Source: Phycisphaerales bacterium
GTDB taxonomy: Bacteria > Planctomycetota > Phycisphaerae > UBA1845 > Fen-1342
NCBI GenBank assembly: GCA_016716475.1
Contig: JADJWG010000002.1
Span: 248,001 to 312,000, forward strand
Reading direction: 5' to 3'
Length of the DNA stretch: 64,000 bases
A program made the position numbers and the translations under genes. The notes under the pieces were generated by a model that had not been told where the DNA came from, did no database searches, and worked only from the letters and a program-made list of their open reading frames with translations. This document shows positions 1 through 7,496 of this stretch, in pieces. The number at the start of each line of letters is the position of its first letter. The first letter of the stretch is position 1.

Positions 1-462
1 ATGTACGGCCTGACGCTGCACGGAAAGTCGGCCGAGCACCTGATCGTGCCCCGGGGCTACCCGCTGCATCCCAAGCTCGCCGGTGTCGACGCGGTGGGTT
101 TCGTCGAGCGCGAGCTGGAGCGCGTCGACGAGTTCAGGTCGCCGTTGTTGCGGCGTGGGAAACGCTACTACCTGCGGGGCTTGCTGGCGCGCCTGCGTGA
201 CGATGCGACCCCGAAGCCGCAGCCGCGCTGCGTCGCCCTGCGCAGCCACATCCGTGTCCTGCCCGACGGCAGCGTACCGGTCTGCCAGTTCAACACGCAG
301 AAGGTCGGCAACCTGAAGCACCAATCGTTCGCAGAGGTTTGGCACAACGAAGATACGCGCGAAGCGCGGGCCTGGGTGGATGGCTGCCCCGGCTGCTGGG
401 CCGAGTGTGAAGTGATGCCGAATGCCATTTATTCGGGTGACATACTGCGGACGGTGCTCTGA
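1..462 (+). CDS. Radical SAM/SPASM protein, C-terminal part (cut by window edge)
   Basis: This is the C-terminal 153 residues of a probable radical SAM enzyme with a SPASM-type auxiliary iron-sulfur domain. The segment with Cys77, the phrase VLPDGSVPVCQFN (Cys95), then Cys129, Cys132 and Cys136 in CPGCWAEC matches the SPASM cysteine pattern that binds extra 4Fe-4S clusters in peptide- or cofactor-modifying enzymes. The catalytic CxxxCxxC motif is not present, so it must lie upstream of position 1; the ATG at position 1 is probably internal. The stop codon overlaps the start of the next gene (ATGA at 460-464), suggesting co-transcription. The substrate cannot be told from this fragment. Confidence 0.75.
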   Translation: MYGLTLHGKSAEHLIVPRGYPLHPKLAGVDAVGFVERELERVDEFRSPLLRRGKRYYLRGLLARLRDDATPKPQPRCVALRSHIRVLPDGSVPVCQFNTQKVGNLKHQSFAEVWHNEDTREARAWVDGCPGCWAECEVMPNAIYSGDILRTVL

Positions 463-1508
463 TGCGACTCGTCTACCCGCCACGCCAGCGCGGTACACTG
501 GCGTGGGATGCCCGCCATACGGCCTTGCGATCACGCCAGTTTCAATACCACTTCCTCTGCCTGAGTGTATTCGCCGCCACCGGCCTGCTTGGGGGTTGCG
601 GTCCCACGGTCGCCGCCGGTCCGCCGGAGCCCCAAGGCACGCTGAACGATCCCCGCATCGCGGAGGCCTCGGGACTCGTTGCGAGCCGACGCTATCCCGG
701 GCTTTTCTATGTACACAACGATTCCGGCGACAGTGCCCGCGTCTTTGTCATCGACGGGCAGGGGCGCACGCAGGCGGTCATCGTACTGGAAGGTATCCGC
801 GCGGTGGACTTTGAGGACATCGCGCTTGCCCCGGGCGCTGCGGACGGCACATTCGATGTGTGCGTGGCCGATATCGGTGACAACAGTGCCCGCCGCCGGA
901 CGGTGGCCGTGCATCGATTCCCGGAGCCCGAGTTGCCCAGCGCCGCCACATCCCAGCCGTCCGAACGTGTGCCGCCCGAAGATCCGGCGGCGGCCCCGAC
1001 CGTGCGTGTGCGGCCGGTGAGCACGGTTTTCCGCTACGCGGATGGACCGCAGGATGCGGAGGCGTTTGTCGTCGATCCTTGGACCGGTGACGGCTACATC
1101 CTTACCAAGCGCATCGACGGTTTGATGCGCATCTACCGTCTGGCGGCACCGTGGCCAGAGAGCGGCGAGCACATCCTCCCGCTCGTGCACTCGGAGCGGT
1201 TGCCAATGGCCACGCCACGCGCCCAGATCGTGACGGCCGCCGACATCAGCCCGGATGGCACGCGGCTGGCTGTACGCTGTTACCTGGACGGGTGGGAGTG
1301 GCGCCGGCCGCCCCGAGCTTCGTCGGACCTTGCCGGTGCCGGTGCTTTTGCGGCGTTCTTCGCGGAGCCCCCCGAGTCATTGCGGCTCGCGATCGAGCGC
1401 CAGGGCGAGGCGCTGGCCTATTGTGCGGACGGTGCTGCGATTGTGACGGTCAGCGAGGATCGCGGTGCGACGGTGTGGCGCACCGAATTGGACGAGGCCA
1501 CGCCGTAG
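462..1508 (+). CDS. Probable secreted lipoprotein of beta-propeller type
   Basis: A 348-residue protein with a long polar N-terminus, a hydrophobic stretch and a lipobox-like LLGGC with Cys46, so it is probably lipid-anchored outside the cytoplasmic membrane. The phrases YVHNDSGD (near residue 83), DFEDIA and VADIGDN with following arginines recur in a family of uncharacterised bacterial beta-propeller-like proteins. No catalytic motif is visible and function is unknown. The ATG overlaps the stop of the upstream radical SAM gene; a later start nearer the signal sequence cannot be excluded. A gap of about 110 bases separates it from pilT. Confidence 0.6.
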   Translation: MRLVYPPRQRGTLAWDARHTALRSRQFQYHFLCLSVFAATGLLGGCGPTVAAGPPEPQGTLNDPRIAEASGLVASRRYPGLFYVHNDSGDSARVFVIDGQGRTQAVIVLEGIRAVDFEDIALAPGAADGTFDVCVADIGDNSARRRTVAVHRFPEPELPSAATSQPSERVPPEDPAAAPTVRVRPVSTVFRYADGPQDAEAFVVDPWTGDGYILTKRIDGLMRIYRLAAPWPESGEHILPLVHSERLPMATPRAQIVTAADISPDGTRLAVRCYLDGWEWRRPPRASSDLAGAGAFAAFFAEPPESLRLAIERQGEALAYCADGAAIVTVSEDRGATVWRTELDEATP

Positions 1509-1617
1509 TCGGCAGCCGTGGCGCATGGTTGCCGGGGGGTAATGGACGCGGATATCCTGTGCGCCATGGCGTCGGCCGCCGGGCCGCGTCCACCTTTCCT
1601 GTTTGCCGAGGTGTTGT

Positions 1618-2748
1618 ATGGCTGCGATGCCGGAGTCGATCACACCGCTGCTCGAACAGATGGAATCCCTGGGCGCCAGCGACCTGCACCTCAAGACCGG
1701 CGTACCGCCCGCGTACCGGATCGCCGGAGATCTGCGGCGCACCCAGTTGCCGAAGATCGAGGTCAACTCAAGGGTCATCGAGCGCTTGATGGAGCCGCTG
1801 ATCCCGCCGGCGCGCCGGCACATCTTCGAGGAGCTGGGTGGACTCGACTTCGCGTATCACCTGCCCAACGGTGATCGTTTCCGCATCAACATCATGCGCT
1901 CATGCGACCAGATGCACGCGGCGATTCGTCGTGTGAAGGGGACCATTCCCGACTTCGAGTCCCTGCACCTGCCGCCGATCTTCCGGAAGCTGTCGGAGGA
2001 GACCAATGAAGGGCTGGTGATTGTCTGCGGCGTGACGGGCTGCGGCAAGAGCACGACGCAGGCCGCCATGATCGACCACATCAACGCGCTGCAACCCGTC
2101 AACATCATCTCGATCGAAGACCCGATCGAGTACACTTTCCACCCGAAGAAGGCCTTCGTCTCGCAGCGCGAGATCGGGCTCGATGTTGTCAATTTCGCCG
2201 ATGCGCTACGCGGCGCCGTGCGACAGGATCCCGACGTGATCTTCATCGGTGAAATGCGCGACCGCGAAACGCTGATGGCCGCGCTCCAGGCGGCGGAGAC
2301 CGGCCACCTCGTCTTTGGCACGCTGCACACAGCCGACACGATGCAGGCGCTCGGCCGCATTCTCGAATTCTTCCCGCCGGATCAGCACGCCTTCATTCGC
2401 AGCTCGCTGGCGAACAGTCTCAAGGCGATCTGTGCTCAACGTCTCGTGCCTTCGATCGACCCGAAGATTTCACGTGTGCCCGCCACGGAAGTGCTGCTCG
2501 GTGAGGCCATCGTGAAGGAGAAGATTCGCGAAGCCGCCGACACCGACCTGCCGGAGATTATCAACGGCAGTCGTGAATCCGGAATGCGGAACTTCACCCA
2601 CTCCCTCGCCGAACTGATCGACCAGGGCCTCGTCTACACGGACATCGCCATGGAGTACGCCCCGAACCGCGAGGCCCTCAAGGGTCTCATGCAGGGTATC
2701 AAGACCTCGGCGCAGACGCTCGTGCACCGTGTCAAGCGCGGTGGCTGA
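1618..2748 (+). CDS. pilT: Type IV pilus retraction ATPase PilT
   Basis: A 376-residue secretion-type hexameric ATPase of the PilT family, which powers type IV pilus retraction at the cytoplasmic base of the pilus. The N-terminal PAS-like part contains SDLHLKTG (residues 21-28). The Walker A motif GVTGCGKST is at 138-146, the Asp box IEDPIE is near 166-171, the Walker B region DVIFIGEMRD is at 206-215, and the His box has TGHLVFGTLHT near 228-238. The ATG at 1618 is preferred over an in-frame TTG at 1603 because GAGGTG lies just upstream. Length fits the family. Its stop overlaps the next start (ATGA). No pilin assembly genes lie next to it, though a prepilin-type gene is found at 19004. Confidence 0.93.
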   Translation: MAAMPESITPLLEQMESLGASDLHLKTGVPPAYRIAGDLRRTQLPKIEVNSRVIERLMEPLIPPARRHIFEELGGLDFAYHLPNGDRFRINIMRSCDQMHAAIRRVKGTIPDFESLHLPPIFRKLSEETNEGLVIVCGVTGCGKSTTQAAMIDHINALQPVNIISIEDPIEYTFHPKKAFVSQREIGLDVVNFADALRGAVRQDPDVIFIGEMRDRETLMAALQAAETGHLVFGTLHTADTMQALGRILEFFPPDQHAFIRSSLANSLKAICAQRLVPSIDPKISRVPATEVLLGEAIVKEKIREAADTDLPEIINGSRESGMRNFTHSLAELIDQGLVYTDIAMEYAPNREALKGLMQGIKTSAQTLVHRVKRGG

Positions 2749-3710
2749 TGATGGTGGCGCGTGGTGTGCGCACGGTGGGTGCACGCACCCTGGTCCGCCT
2801 GGCAGACATGTATCGCGGACTGTTGGCCATCGTCTACGCCGGGCTCGGGCCGGCCGGCGCCTATGCGGTGAGCGCTGTGTTGGCCCGGTTGCTCTATGCG
2901 CTCCTGCCGCCGCTACGCTGGCGCAGCGTGGGACACTGCCGCGCTGCGCTGGGCCGCCGGTTGCCGCCGCACCTGATCGCCGCGGTTGCCGCCGAGTCAT
3001 TTGTGCAGCGCATCTGGAATCTCACCGACCTGCTCCTTGCTCCGCGCCTGCTCCACCCGGGCACCGTGTCACGTTATGGGGGCCGTCCGCCGGCCGCCTG
3101 GCTCGCTGATCTGCACGCTGCTCAAGCGCGGCGGCAACCGCTGCTGCTCATCACCGCGTATTTCGGGCCGTTTGAACTGCTACCGCTCTTTTTCGGTCTC
3201 GCCGGTGTTGCGATGGCCGTGGTGTATCGCCCCCACGAGAATGCAGCTTTCGATCGCTTGCGTCACCGTGTACGCGGCCTCGGCGGTTGCGAATTGGTGC
3301 CCGACCATGAAGCAGTGCGCCGTGTGCCGCAGATCCTTGCGACAGGAGGTACAGTTGCACTCGTCGCGGACCACGCCGCACCGCGTCATGGTGTGCCGAT
3401 CACTTTTTTCGACCTGCCGGCGACCGCCCCCAAGACCGTGGGTCTGCTCGCGCAGCAGTACGGAGCCGAGGTTGTTGTTGCGGGTTTACGCCGCGTACGT
3501 CGTTCCTTCCGGTTCGAGTTCATCTCTGTCGACGTGATTCGTCCGCCAGACTGGTCGGAAGCCCCCGACCCCATCAGGATGATCACGCAGCGCTATGTTC
3601 GTGGCTTGGAGCGACTGATCTGCACCGACCCGACCCAGTACGCGTGGGCGTACGCCCGTTGGGGTGAGGAGGTCGCGCAGCGGTTGGCCGTGGAGGCGGC
3701 TGCGAAGTGA
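2748..3710 (+). CDS. LpxL/HtrB-like lysophospholipid acyltransferase with altered catalytic motif
   Basis: A 320-residue protein resembling the lipid A biosynthesis (Kdo2-lipid A lauroyl) acyltransferase family, which acylates lipid A or related lipids at the inner membrane. The family pattern is seen in YFGPFE (138-143), RPHENAAFDRLRHRVRGLGG, and the downstream VADHAAPRHGVPITFF and PKTVGLLAQQYGA segments. The usual catalytic His of the HxxxxE motif is replaced by Tyr138, so activity by the standard mechanism is doubtful. An N-terminal hydrophobic stretch suggests membrane association. It overlaps pilT by one base and was probably co-transcribed with it. It ends 28 bases before the left end of the insertion sequence. 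Confidence 0.75.
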   Translation: MMVARGVRTVGARTLVRLADMYRGLLAIVYAGLGPAGAYAVSAVLARLLYALLPPLRWRSVGHCRAALGRRLPPHLIAAVAAESFVQRIWNLTDLLLAPRLLHPGTVSRYGGRPPAAWLADLHAAQARRQPLLLITAYFGPFELLPLFFGLAGVAMAVVYRPHENAAFDRLRHRVRGLGGCELVPDHEAVRRVPQILATGGTVALVADHAAPRHGVPITFFDLPATAPKTVGLLAQQYGAEVVVAGLRRVRRSFRFEFISVDVIRPPDWSEAPDPIRMITQRYVRGLERLICTDPTQYAWAYARWGEEVAQRLAVEAAAK

Positions 3711-3730
3711 GCGTGGGCGCGGCGATCCCC

Positions 3731-3738
3731 CTTTAGTA
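3731..3738. repeat. Target-site duplication, left copy (ctttagta)
   Basis: The octamer ctttagta directly flanks the left end of the insertion sequence and is repeated exactly at 5240-5247 on the right. An 8-bp duplication is the size known for ISL3-family elements. Confidence 0.9.
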
Positions 3739-3765
3739 GGCTCCTCGCTGTTTTGTGTGGGTAAG
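3739..3765 (+). repeat. Left terminal inverted repeat of ISL3-type element
   Basis: The 27 bases match the reverse complement of 5213-5239 at 24 positions, including an uninterrupted run TTTTGTGTGGGTAA. Confidence 0.88.
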
Positions 3766-3867
3766 ACCGTGAGCTTGGTGACGTAAGTTGTGCGGGGTCT
3801 GGCGCTTTTCGATCGGGCGGCGGTCGGAGAGGATGCGGCGGATCAGGCGGCCGCAGCGGCATCCGAT

Positions 3868-3914
3868 GGGGCTCCGCCCCAAACCCCGCCAGGGGCTCTG
3901 CCCCTGAACCCCGG
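3868..3914. repeat. Paired GC-rich hairpins inside the insertion sequence
   Basis: GGGGCTCCGCCCC (3868-3880) and AGGGGCTCTGCCCCT (3891-3905) each fold into a short stem with a tiny loop and are separated by AAACCCCGCC, followed by GAACCCC. This paired arrangement resembles a recurrent GC-rich dispersed motif seen in many bacterial genomes. It lies between the left repeat and the transposase start. Confidence 0.6.
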
Positions 3915-3981
3915 CTTCTTTCCCTCCGGTGAGAAGGAAGCCGCCGGAGAGTTCGCGGCCAGACTGCAAGGAAGCCGAGTG

Positions 3982-5230
3982 ATGCGCGATCAGATGCAGG
4001 AGCTGTTCCGGGTGGCATTGGGGCTGGCCGAGCCGTGGGTCGTCAGCAAGATCGAGTTTTCCGGGGACCGGCAGCAGCTGGAACTCTGGCTGGACTTCCT
4101 TCCGGCAGCCGCTTCGCTTGCCCGGAGTGCGGACGCGCCGGTTGCGGGGCCTACGACAGCACGGAGCGGACCTGGCGGCACCTGAACTTCTTTCAGCACA
4201 AGACGCTATTGCACGCCCGGCAACCGCGGGTCGAGTGTCCGGACCACGGGGTCAAGACGGTTGAAGTGCCGTGGTCGCGGCCGGGTTCGGGTTTTACGCT
4301 GCTGATGGAGGCGTTCATCCTGATGTTGGTGCAGGGCGGCATGACGCCGGCGCAGGTGGCCGTTCTGATCGGTGAGCACGACACGCGGGTGTGGCGGGTC
4401 TTGCAGCACTATGTCGAGCGGGCCCGCGCGCGGCGGACTTCTCGCCGGTGACCGCCATCGGCGTGGACGAGACTTCCGCCCGCGCGGCCACAACTACATC
4501 AGCGTGTTCATGGATTTGGGCAACGAGCCAAGCCGGGTGCTGTTCGCCACCGAAGGCAAGGATGCCCGGACCGTCGCGGCGTTCAAGCGCGACCTGGAGG
4601 CTCACGGCGGGCGGGCCGAGCAGATTGAGGAGGCCTGCCTGGACATGTCGGCGGCGTTCATCAACGGTCTGCGCGAGCAGTTCCCGGAGGCCCAACTGAC
4701 CTTCGACAACTTCCACCTGATGAAGCTGCTGGGGCTGCGGTCGATCAGGTCCGGCGTGAGGAACAGCGGACACACCCGGAACTCAAGGGCACGCGTTACG
4801 TCTGGTTGAAGAACGACTGGAACCGCACCGAGAAGCAGGCCCGCGTCTTTGACGAGTTTGCTCCAGCAAGCTGGCGACCGTGCGGGCCACGCACATGAAG
4901 AGTGTCTTCCAGGATCTCTTCGCCTGCGACACCGTGGAAGAGGCTGAACCGCTGCTCAAGCAGTGGTACTTCTGGGCCACCCACAGCCGGATTCCGGCCA
5001 TGATCAAGGCGGCCAAGACGATCAAGAAGCACTGGGCCGGCGTGCTGCGCTGGTTCACTTCGCGAATCAGTAACGGACCGCTGGAGGCGATCAACAGCCT
5101 GATCCAGTCGGCCAAGAGAAAAGCCCGCGGCTTCCGCTCGACCCACTACCTGATCACCATGGTCTACCTGATCGCCGGAAAACTCGACTTCAAGCTGCCG
5201 GCCATCGCTCAGGTTACCCACACAAAATAG
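3982..5230 (+). pseudogene. ISL3-family transposase, broken by about five frameshifts
   Basis: The transposase reads from an ATG at 3982 (MRDQMQELFRVALGL) and can be followed to the stop at 5228-5230 only by changing frame about five times: near 4095, 4435, 4485, 4735 and 4865. Recognisable parts are a zinc-binding region with CPECG and CPDHG, the first catalytic Asp in AIGVDET, DMSAAF, the second region FDNFHLMKLL, and the final Glu region NGPLEAINSLIQ followed by RGFRS. Each shift goes the same way and can be explained by loss of one base, for example in a C run at 4099-4105. The element could not move itself with this sequence. Sequencing error remains possible because rplB is also shifted. 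Confidence 0.88.
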
Positions 5231-5239
5231 CGAGGAGGC
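5213..5239 (-). repeat. Right terminal inverted repeat of ISL3-type element
   Basis: This is the inverted partner of 3739-3765. It contains TTACCCACACAAAA and overlaps the transposase stop codon. Confidence 0.88.
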
Positions 5240-5247
5240 CTTTAGTA
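5240..5247. repeat. Target-site duplication, right copy (ctttagta)
   Basis: This is an exact copy of 3731-3738. It is followed immediately by the complement of the MarR stop codon, so insertion happened just downstream of that gene without changing it. Confidence 0.9.
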
Positions 5248-5790
5248 TCAACGGCTTGTGGTGCTGCTGCGCTCTGGGCGGCGGCGTCCGTGGCCGTTCT
5301 CCCGGCTCAGTGGCGCGAGCAGACGGCGGAGCAGCTTGGCCAGCGTCTCGCGCTCGTCGGGGGTTAGATGGGCGATGACGCGCGCGGCATCTGCGAGGCG
5401 CGTGCCGACGGCCTGATCTGCGACGTCCCGGCCGGCATCCGTAAGTCGAATCAGCACACCACGGCGATCCTCGGGGTCAGGCAGCCGCTCAACGAATCCC
5501 AGAGCCTCGAGCCGGTCAATGCGGTTGGTCATCGCGCCGCTCGAAAGGGTCATGGCGCGCAGCAGTTGCGTGGGTGAGAGCGTGTAGGGAGCCCCGGACC
5601 GGCGCAACGTCGCCAGCACGTCAAATTGCCAAAGTGTCATTCCGTGTACAGAGAGGGCCAAGTCTGTGCGTTGCTCCAGATGCTTGTAAAGCATCAGCAG
5701 ACGACTGACCACGGCCAGGGGGGTGGGGTCCAGATCCGGGCGCTCGCGGTGCCAATCTTCCAGTAGCTTGTCCACCGGATCTGATTCCAT
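5248..5790 (-). CDS. MarR-family transcriptional regulator
   Basis: A 180-residue winged-helix repressor of the MarR family. The segment ALSVHGMTLWQFDVLATLRR, then LSPTQLLRAMTLSSGAMTNR as recognition helix region, then LEALGFVERLPDPEDRRG as wing gives the usual order. The ATG at 5790 (MESDPVDKLL) is chosen; in-frame codons further upstream run through the promoter and have no support. A strong promoter-like pair (TTGACA complement of 5820-5825, TATCAT complement of 5798-5803) would start transcription at or within a base or two of the ATG, so the message may be leaderless. It is divergent from the KamA-family gene, which it probably regulates together with itself through the palindromes at 5821-5869. 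Confidence 0.9.
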   Translation of the reverse strand: MESDPVDKLLEDWHRERPDLDPTPLAVVSRLLMLYKHLEQRTDLALSVHGMTLWQFDVLATLRRSGAPYTLSPTQLLRAMTLSSGAMTNRIDRLEALGFVERLPDPEDRRGVLIRLTDAGRDVADQAVGTRLADAARVIAHLTPDERETLAKLLRRLLAPLSRENGHGRRRPERSSTTSR

Positions 5791-5797
5791 GTCGGGG

Positions 5798-5869
5798 ATG
5801 ATAGCCAGGAAAATGATTATGTCAAGTATCTTGACGCAAAGAAGATCGGCGCTATATCTTGATATCAAG
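5798..5869. promoter_or_regulatory. Divergent marR/kamA-like promoters with two palindromic operators
   Basis: Rightward: TTGACG at 5831-5836, 16 bases, TATATC at 5853-5858. Leftward: TTGACA (complement of 5820-5825), 16 bases, TATCAT (complement of 5798-5803). The two -35 boxes lie back to back and form GTCAAGTATCTTGAC (5821-5835). A second perfect 12-bp palindrome, CTTGATATCAAG at 5858-5869, abuts the rightward -10 and shares the CTTGA half-site. MarR binding at either would block both promoters. The first palindrome could be a by-product of the two -35 boxes; the second is independent of them. Confidence 0.65.
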
Positions 5870-6017
5870 CCAAATGGCCGACATGCCGGTGGCATCCAGC
5901 CCCGACGTGGGCGGTGTCTCGGGCTGAAAGGAGCTTGGCAGGAGACGTTATCGCGACCAAGAGCGGTCCAACGGACGTCCGGTAACGCCAGCAATCCCGA
6001 AATCACGGAGGTATGAG

Positions 6018-7400
6018 ATGATGTTGGGCGAACCTACGCATACGAACGGGGAGGACGGGCACCTCGTGGAACGCTATCAGCCAGTGACGCGATCGAATGT
6101 CGCGAAGCAACCGGCTTGGGAGCGGCTTGACCCGTCCTTGCGCGAGGCGACCATGGTCGTCTCGACGGTCTTGCCGTTCCGCACCAATGCCTACGTGATG
6201 CGCGAACTCATCGACTGGTCGCGCGTGCCGAACGAACCCATGTTCCAGCTCACCTTCCCTCAGCAGGGCATGCTGAGCGAAGACGATTACGAGACCATGG
6301 CCGAGCTGGTACGCGCAGCGGCCCCTAAGGACGAAATCGAGCGTGAGGCAAACCGGATCCGCCGCACGCTCAATCCCCACCCTGCGGGACAGTTGACCCA
6401 CAACGTGCCGACCTGGCAGGGCGAGCCGCTGCCGGGTGTACAGCACAAGTACCGGCAGACCGTGCTTTTCTTTCCCAGCAACGGGCAAACTTGCCACGCG
6501 TATTGCACCTTCTGCTTCCGCTGGCCGCAGTTCGTGGGCATGGACGACCTGAAGTTTGCCAATAAGGAGATCGAACAGCTCATCGGCTATCTCGGCGCGC
6601 ACCCGGAGGTCACGGATGTTCTGTTCACAGGGGGCGATCCCCTGATTATGAGCACCAAGCTGTTGCGGCGCTACATCGAAGCCGTGCTCAGTGCTGATCT
6701 GGAGCACGTCAGCACGATCCGCATCGGCACAAAGTCCGTGGCGTATTGGCCGCAGCGCTTCGTGACGGACGCGGACGCCGACGACCTGCTCCGTTTGTTT
6801 GAGGAGGTGGTTGCATCCGGGCGGCAATTGGCGCTGATGGGCCACTACAGCCATCCCGTTGAGCTATCGACCCCACTGGCGGAGGCCGCTGTGCGCCGAA
6901 TCCGGGCCACCGGCGCGAACATCCGCATGCAGAGTCCGTTGATCAAGCATGTGAATGACAGCGCCGAGACGTGGGCGGAGTTGTGGCGGCGCGGCGCCCA
7001 GCTCGGTTGCATCCCGTACTACATGTTCGTGGAGCGCGATACGGGTGCAAGGGACTACTTCGCATTGCCGTTGGCCCGCTGCTGGGAAATCTTCCGCAGG
7101 GCCTACCGGAGTGTCTCGGGCGTCGCCCGCACGGTGCGCGGACCGTCGATGTCGGCGTTTCCCGGCAAGGTGCACGTCCTGGGCGTCACGGAGTTCGGCG
7201 GCGAGAAGCTCTTCCTCCTCGAGTACCTCCAGTGTCGCAAACCTGAGCTCGTCCGGCGCCCGTTCTTTGCAGAGTATGATCCCACGGCGGTTTGGTTCGA
7301 CCAGCTCAAACCCGCCACGGAGCACGATCGGCCGTTCTTCTTCGCTCCTCAGGAACTCGGCGCCCGGCGCCAGGTCGTGCAACTGCGACTGGCGAAGTAA
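6018..7400 (+). CDS. KamA-family radical SAM protein (lysine 2,3-aminomutase-like)
   Basis: A 460-residue radical SAM enzyme of the lysine 2,3-aminomutase family, which uses a 4Fe-4S cluster, S-adenosylmethionine and usually pyridoxal phosphate to shift an amino group. The cluster motif CHAYCTFCF has Cys159, Cys163 and Cys166. TGGDPL follows near residue 210. Family lysine aminomutases carry the PLP lysine in a glycine-rich GGGGK loop; here the corresponding place reads SMSAFPGKVHV, with a single glycine before a lysine that may do the job. GGAGG at 6007-6011 supports the ATG at 6018. The gene is divergent from a MarR regulator and is followed by a strong hairpin. Substrate is uncertain; beta-lysine formation or a related mutase role are both possible. 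Confidence 0.85.
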   Translation: MMLGEPTHTNGEDGHLVERYQPVTRSNVAKQPAWERLDPSLREATMVVSTVLPFRTNAYVMRELIDWSRVPNEPMFQLTFPQQGMLSEDDYETMAELVRAAAPKDEIEREANRIRRTLNPHPAGQLTHNVPTWQGEPLPGVQHKYRQTVLFFPSNGQTCHAYCTFCFRWPQFVGMDDLKFANKEIEQLIGYLGAHPEVTDVLFTGGDPLIMSTKLLRRYIEAVLSADLEHVSTIRIGTKSVAYWPQRFVTDADADDLLRLFEEVVASGRQLALMGHYSHPVELSTPLAEAAVRRIRATGANIRMQSPLIKHVNDSAETWAELWRRGAQLGCIPYYMFVERDTGARDYFALPLARCWEIFRRAYRSVSGVARTVRGPSMSAFPGKVHVLGVTEFGGEKLFLLEYLQCRKPELVRRPFFAEYDPTAVWFDQLKPATEHDRPFFFAPQELGARRQVVQLRLAK

Positions 7401-7421
7401 CCCGCCGCGTCGGGTGAGCTG

Positions 7422-7478
7422 GGCAAGCGGTTGGTTGAAACCGGCCGTGCTTGCGCGCCGGTTTCACAACCGCTTGCC
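7422..7478. terminator. Long stem-loop between convergent genes (probable bidirectional terminator)
   Basis: The arms 7422-7444 and 7458-7478 pair over 21 bases (GGCAAGCGGTTG and TGAAACCGG with their complements), with a two-base bulge and a 13-base loop. It lies between the stops of the KamA-like gene and enolase, which converge here. There is no clear T-run, so simple intrinsic termination is not certain. Confidence 0.65.
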
Positions 7479-7496
7479 AGCGCACCGGGTCCCTAC

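Larger units (their letters stand above)
3739..5239 (+). mobile_element. ISL3-family insertion sequence, about 1.5 kb, transposase decayed
   Basis: The 1501-bp element is bounded by imperfect terminal inverted repeats of about 27 bp: 3739-3765 begins GGCTCCTCGCTGTTTTGTGT and the complement of 5213-5239 begins GCCTCCTCGCTATTTTGTGT, with three mismatches over 27. An 8-bp direct repeat lies outside both ends. The interior encodes a zinc-finger plus DDE transposase of ISL3 type in several frames. The 220 bases between the left repeat and the transposase start hold two GC-rich hairpins (3868-3905). The element sits 28 bases after the acyltransferase stop and its right duplication abuts the stop codon of the MarR gene, so neither neighbour is interrupted. 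Confidence 0.92.

Noticed and set aside
3982..5230. Programmed frameshifting in the ISL3-type transposase
   Set aside because: Five separate shifts are needed and ISL3 transposases are single-frame proteins. Decay or sequence error is simpler.
5821..5835. GTCAAGTATCTTGAC as a certain MarR operator
   Set aside because: The palindrome can arise simply because two -35 boxes lie back to back. I keep it only as a candidate; CTTGATATCAAG is the better one.
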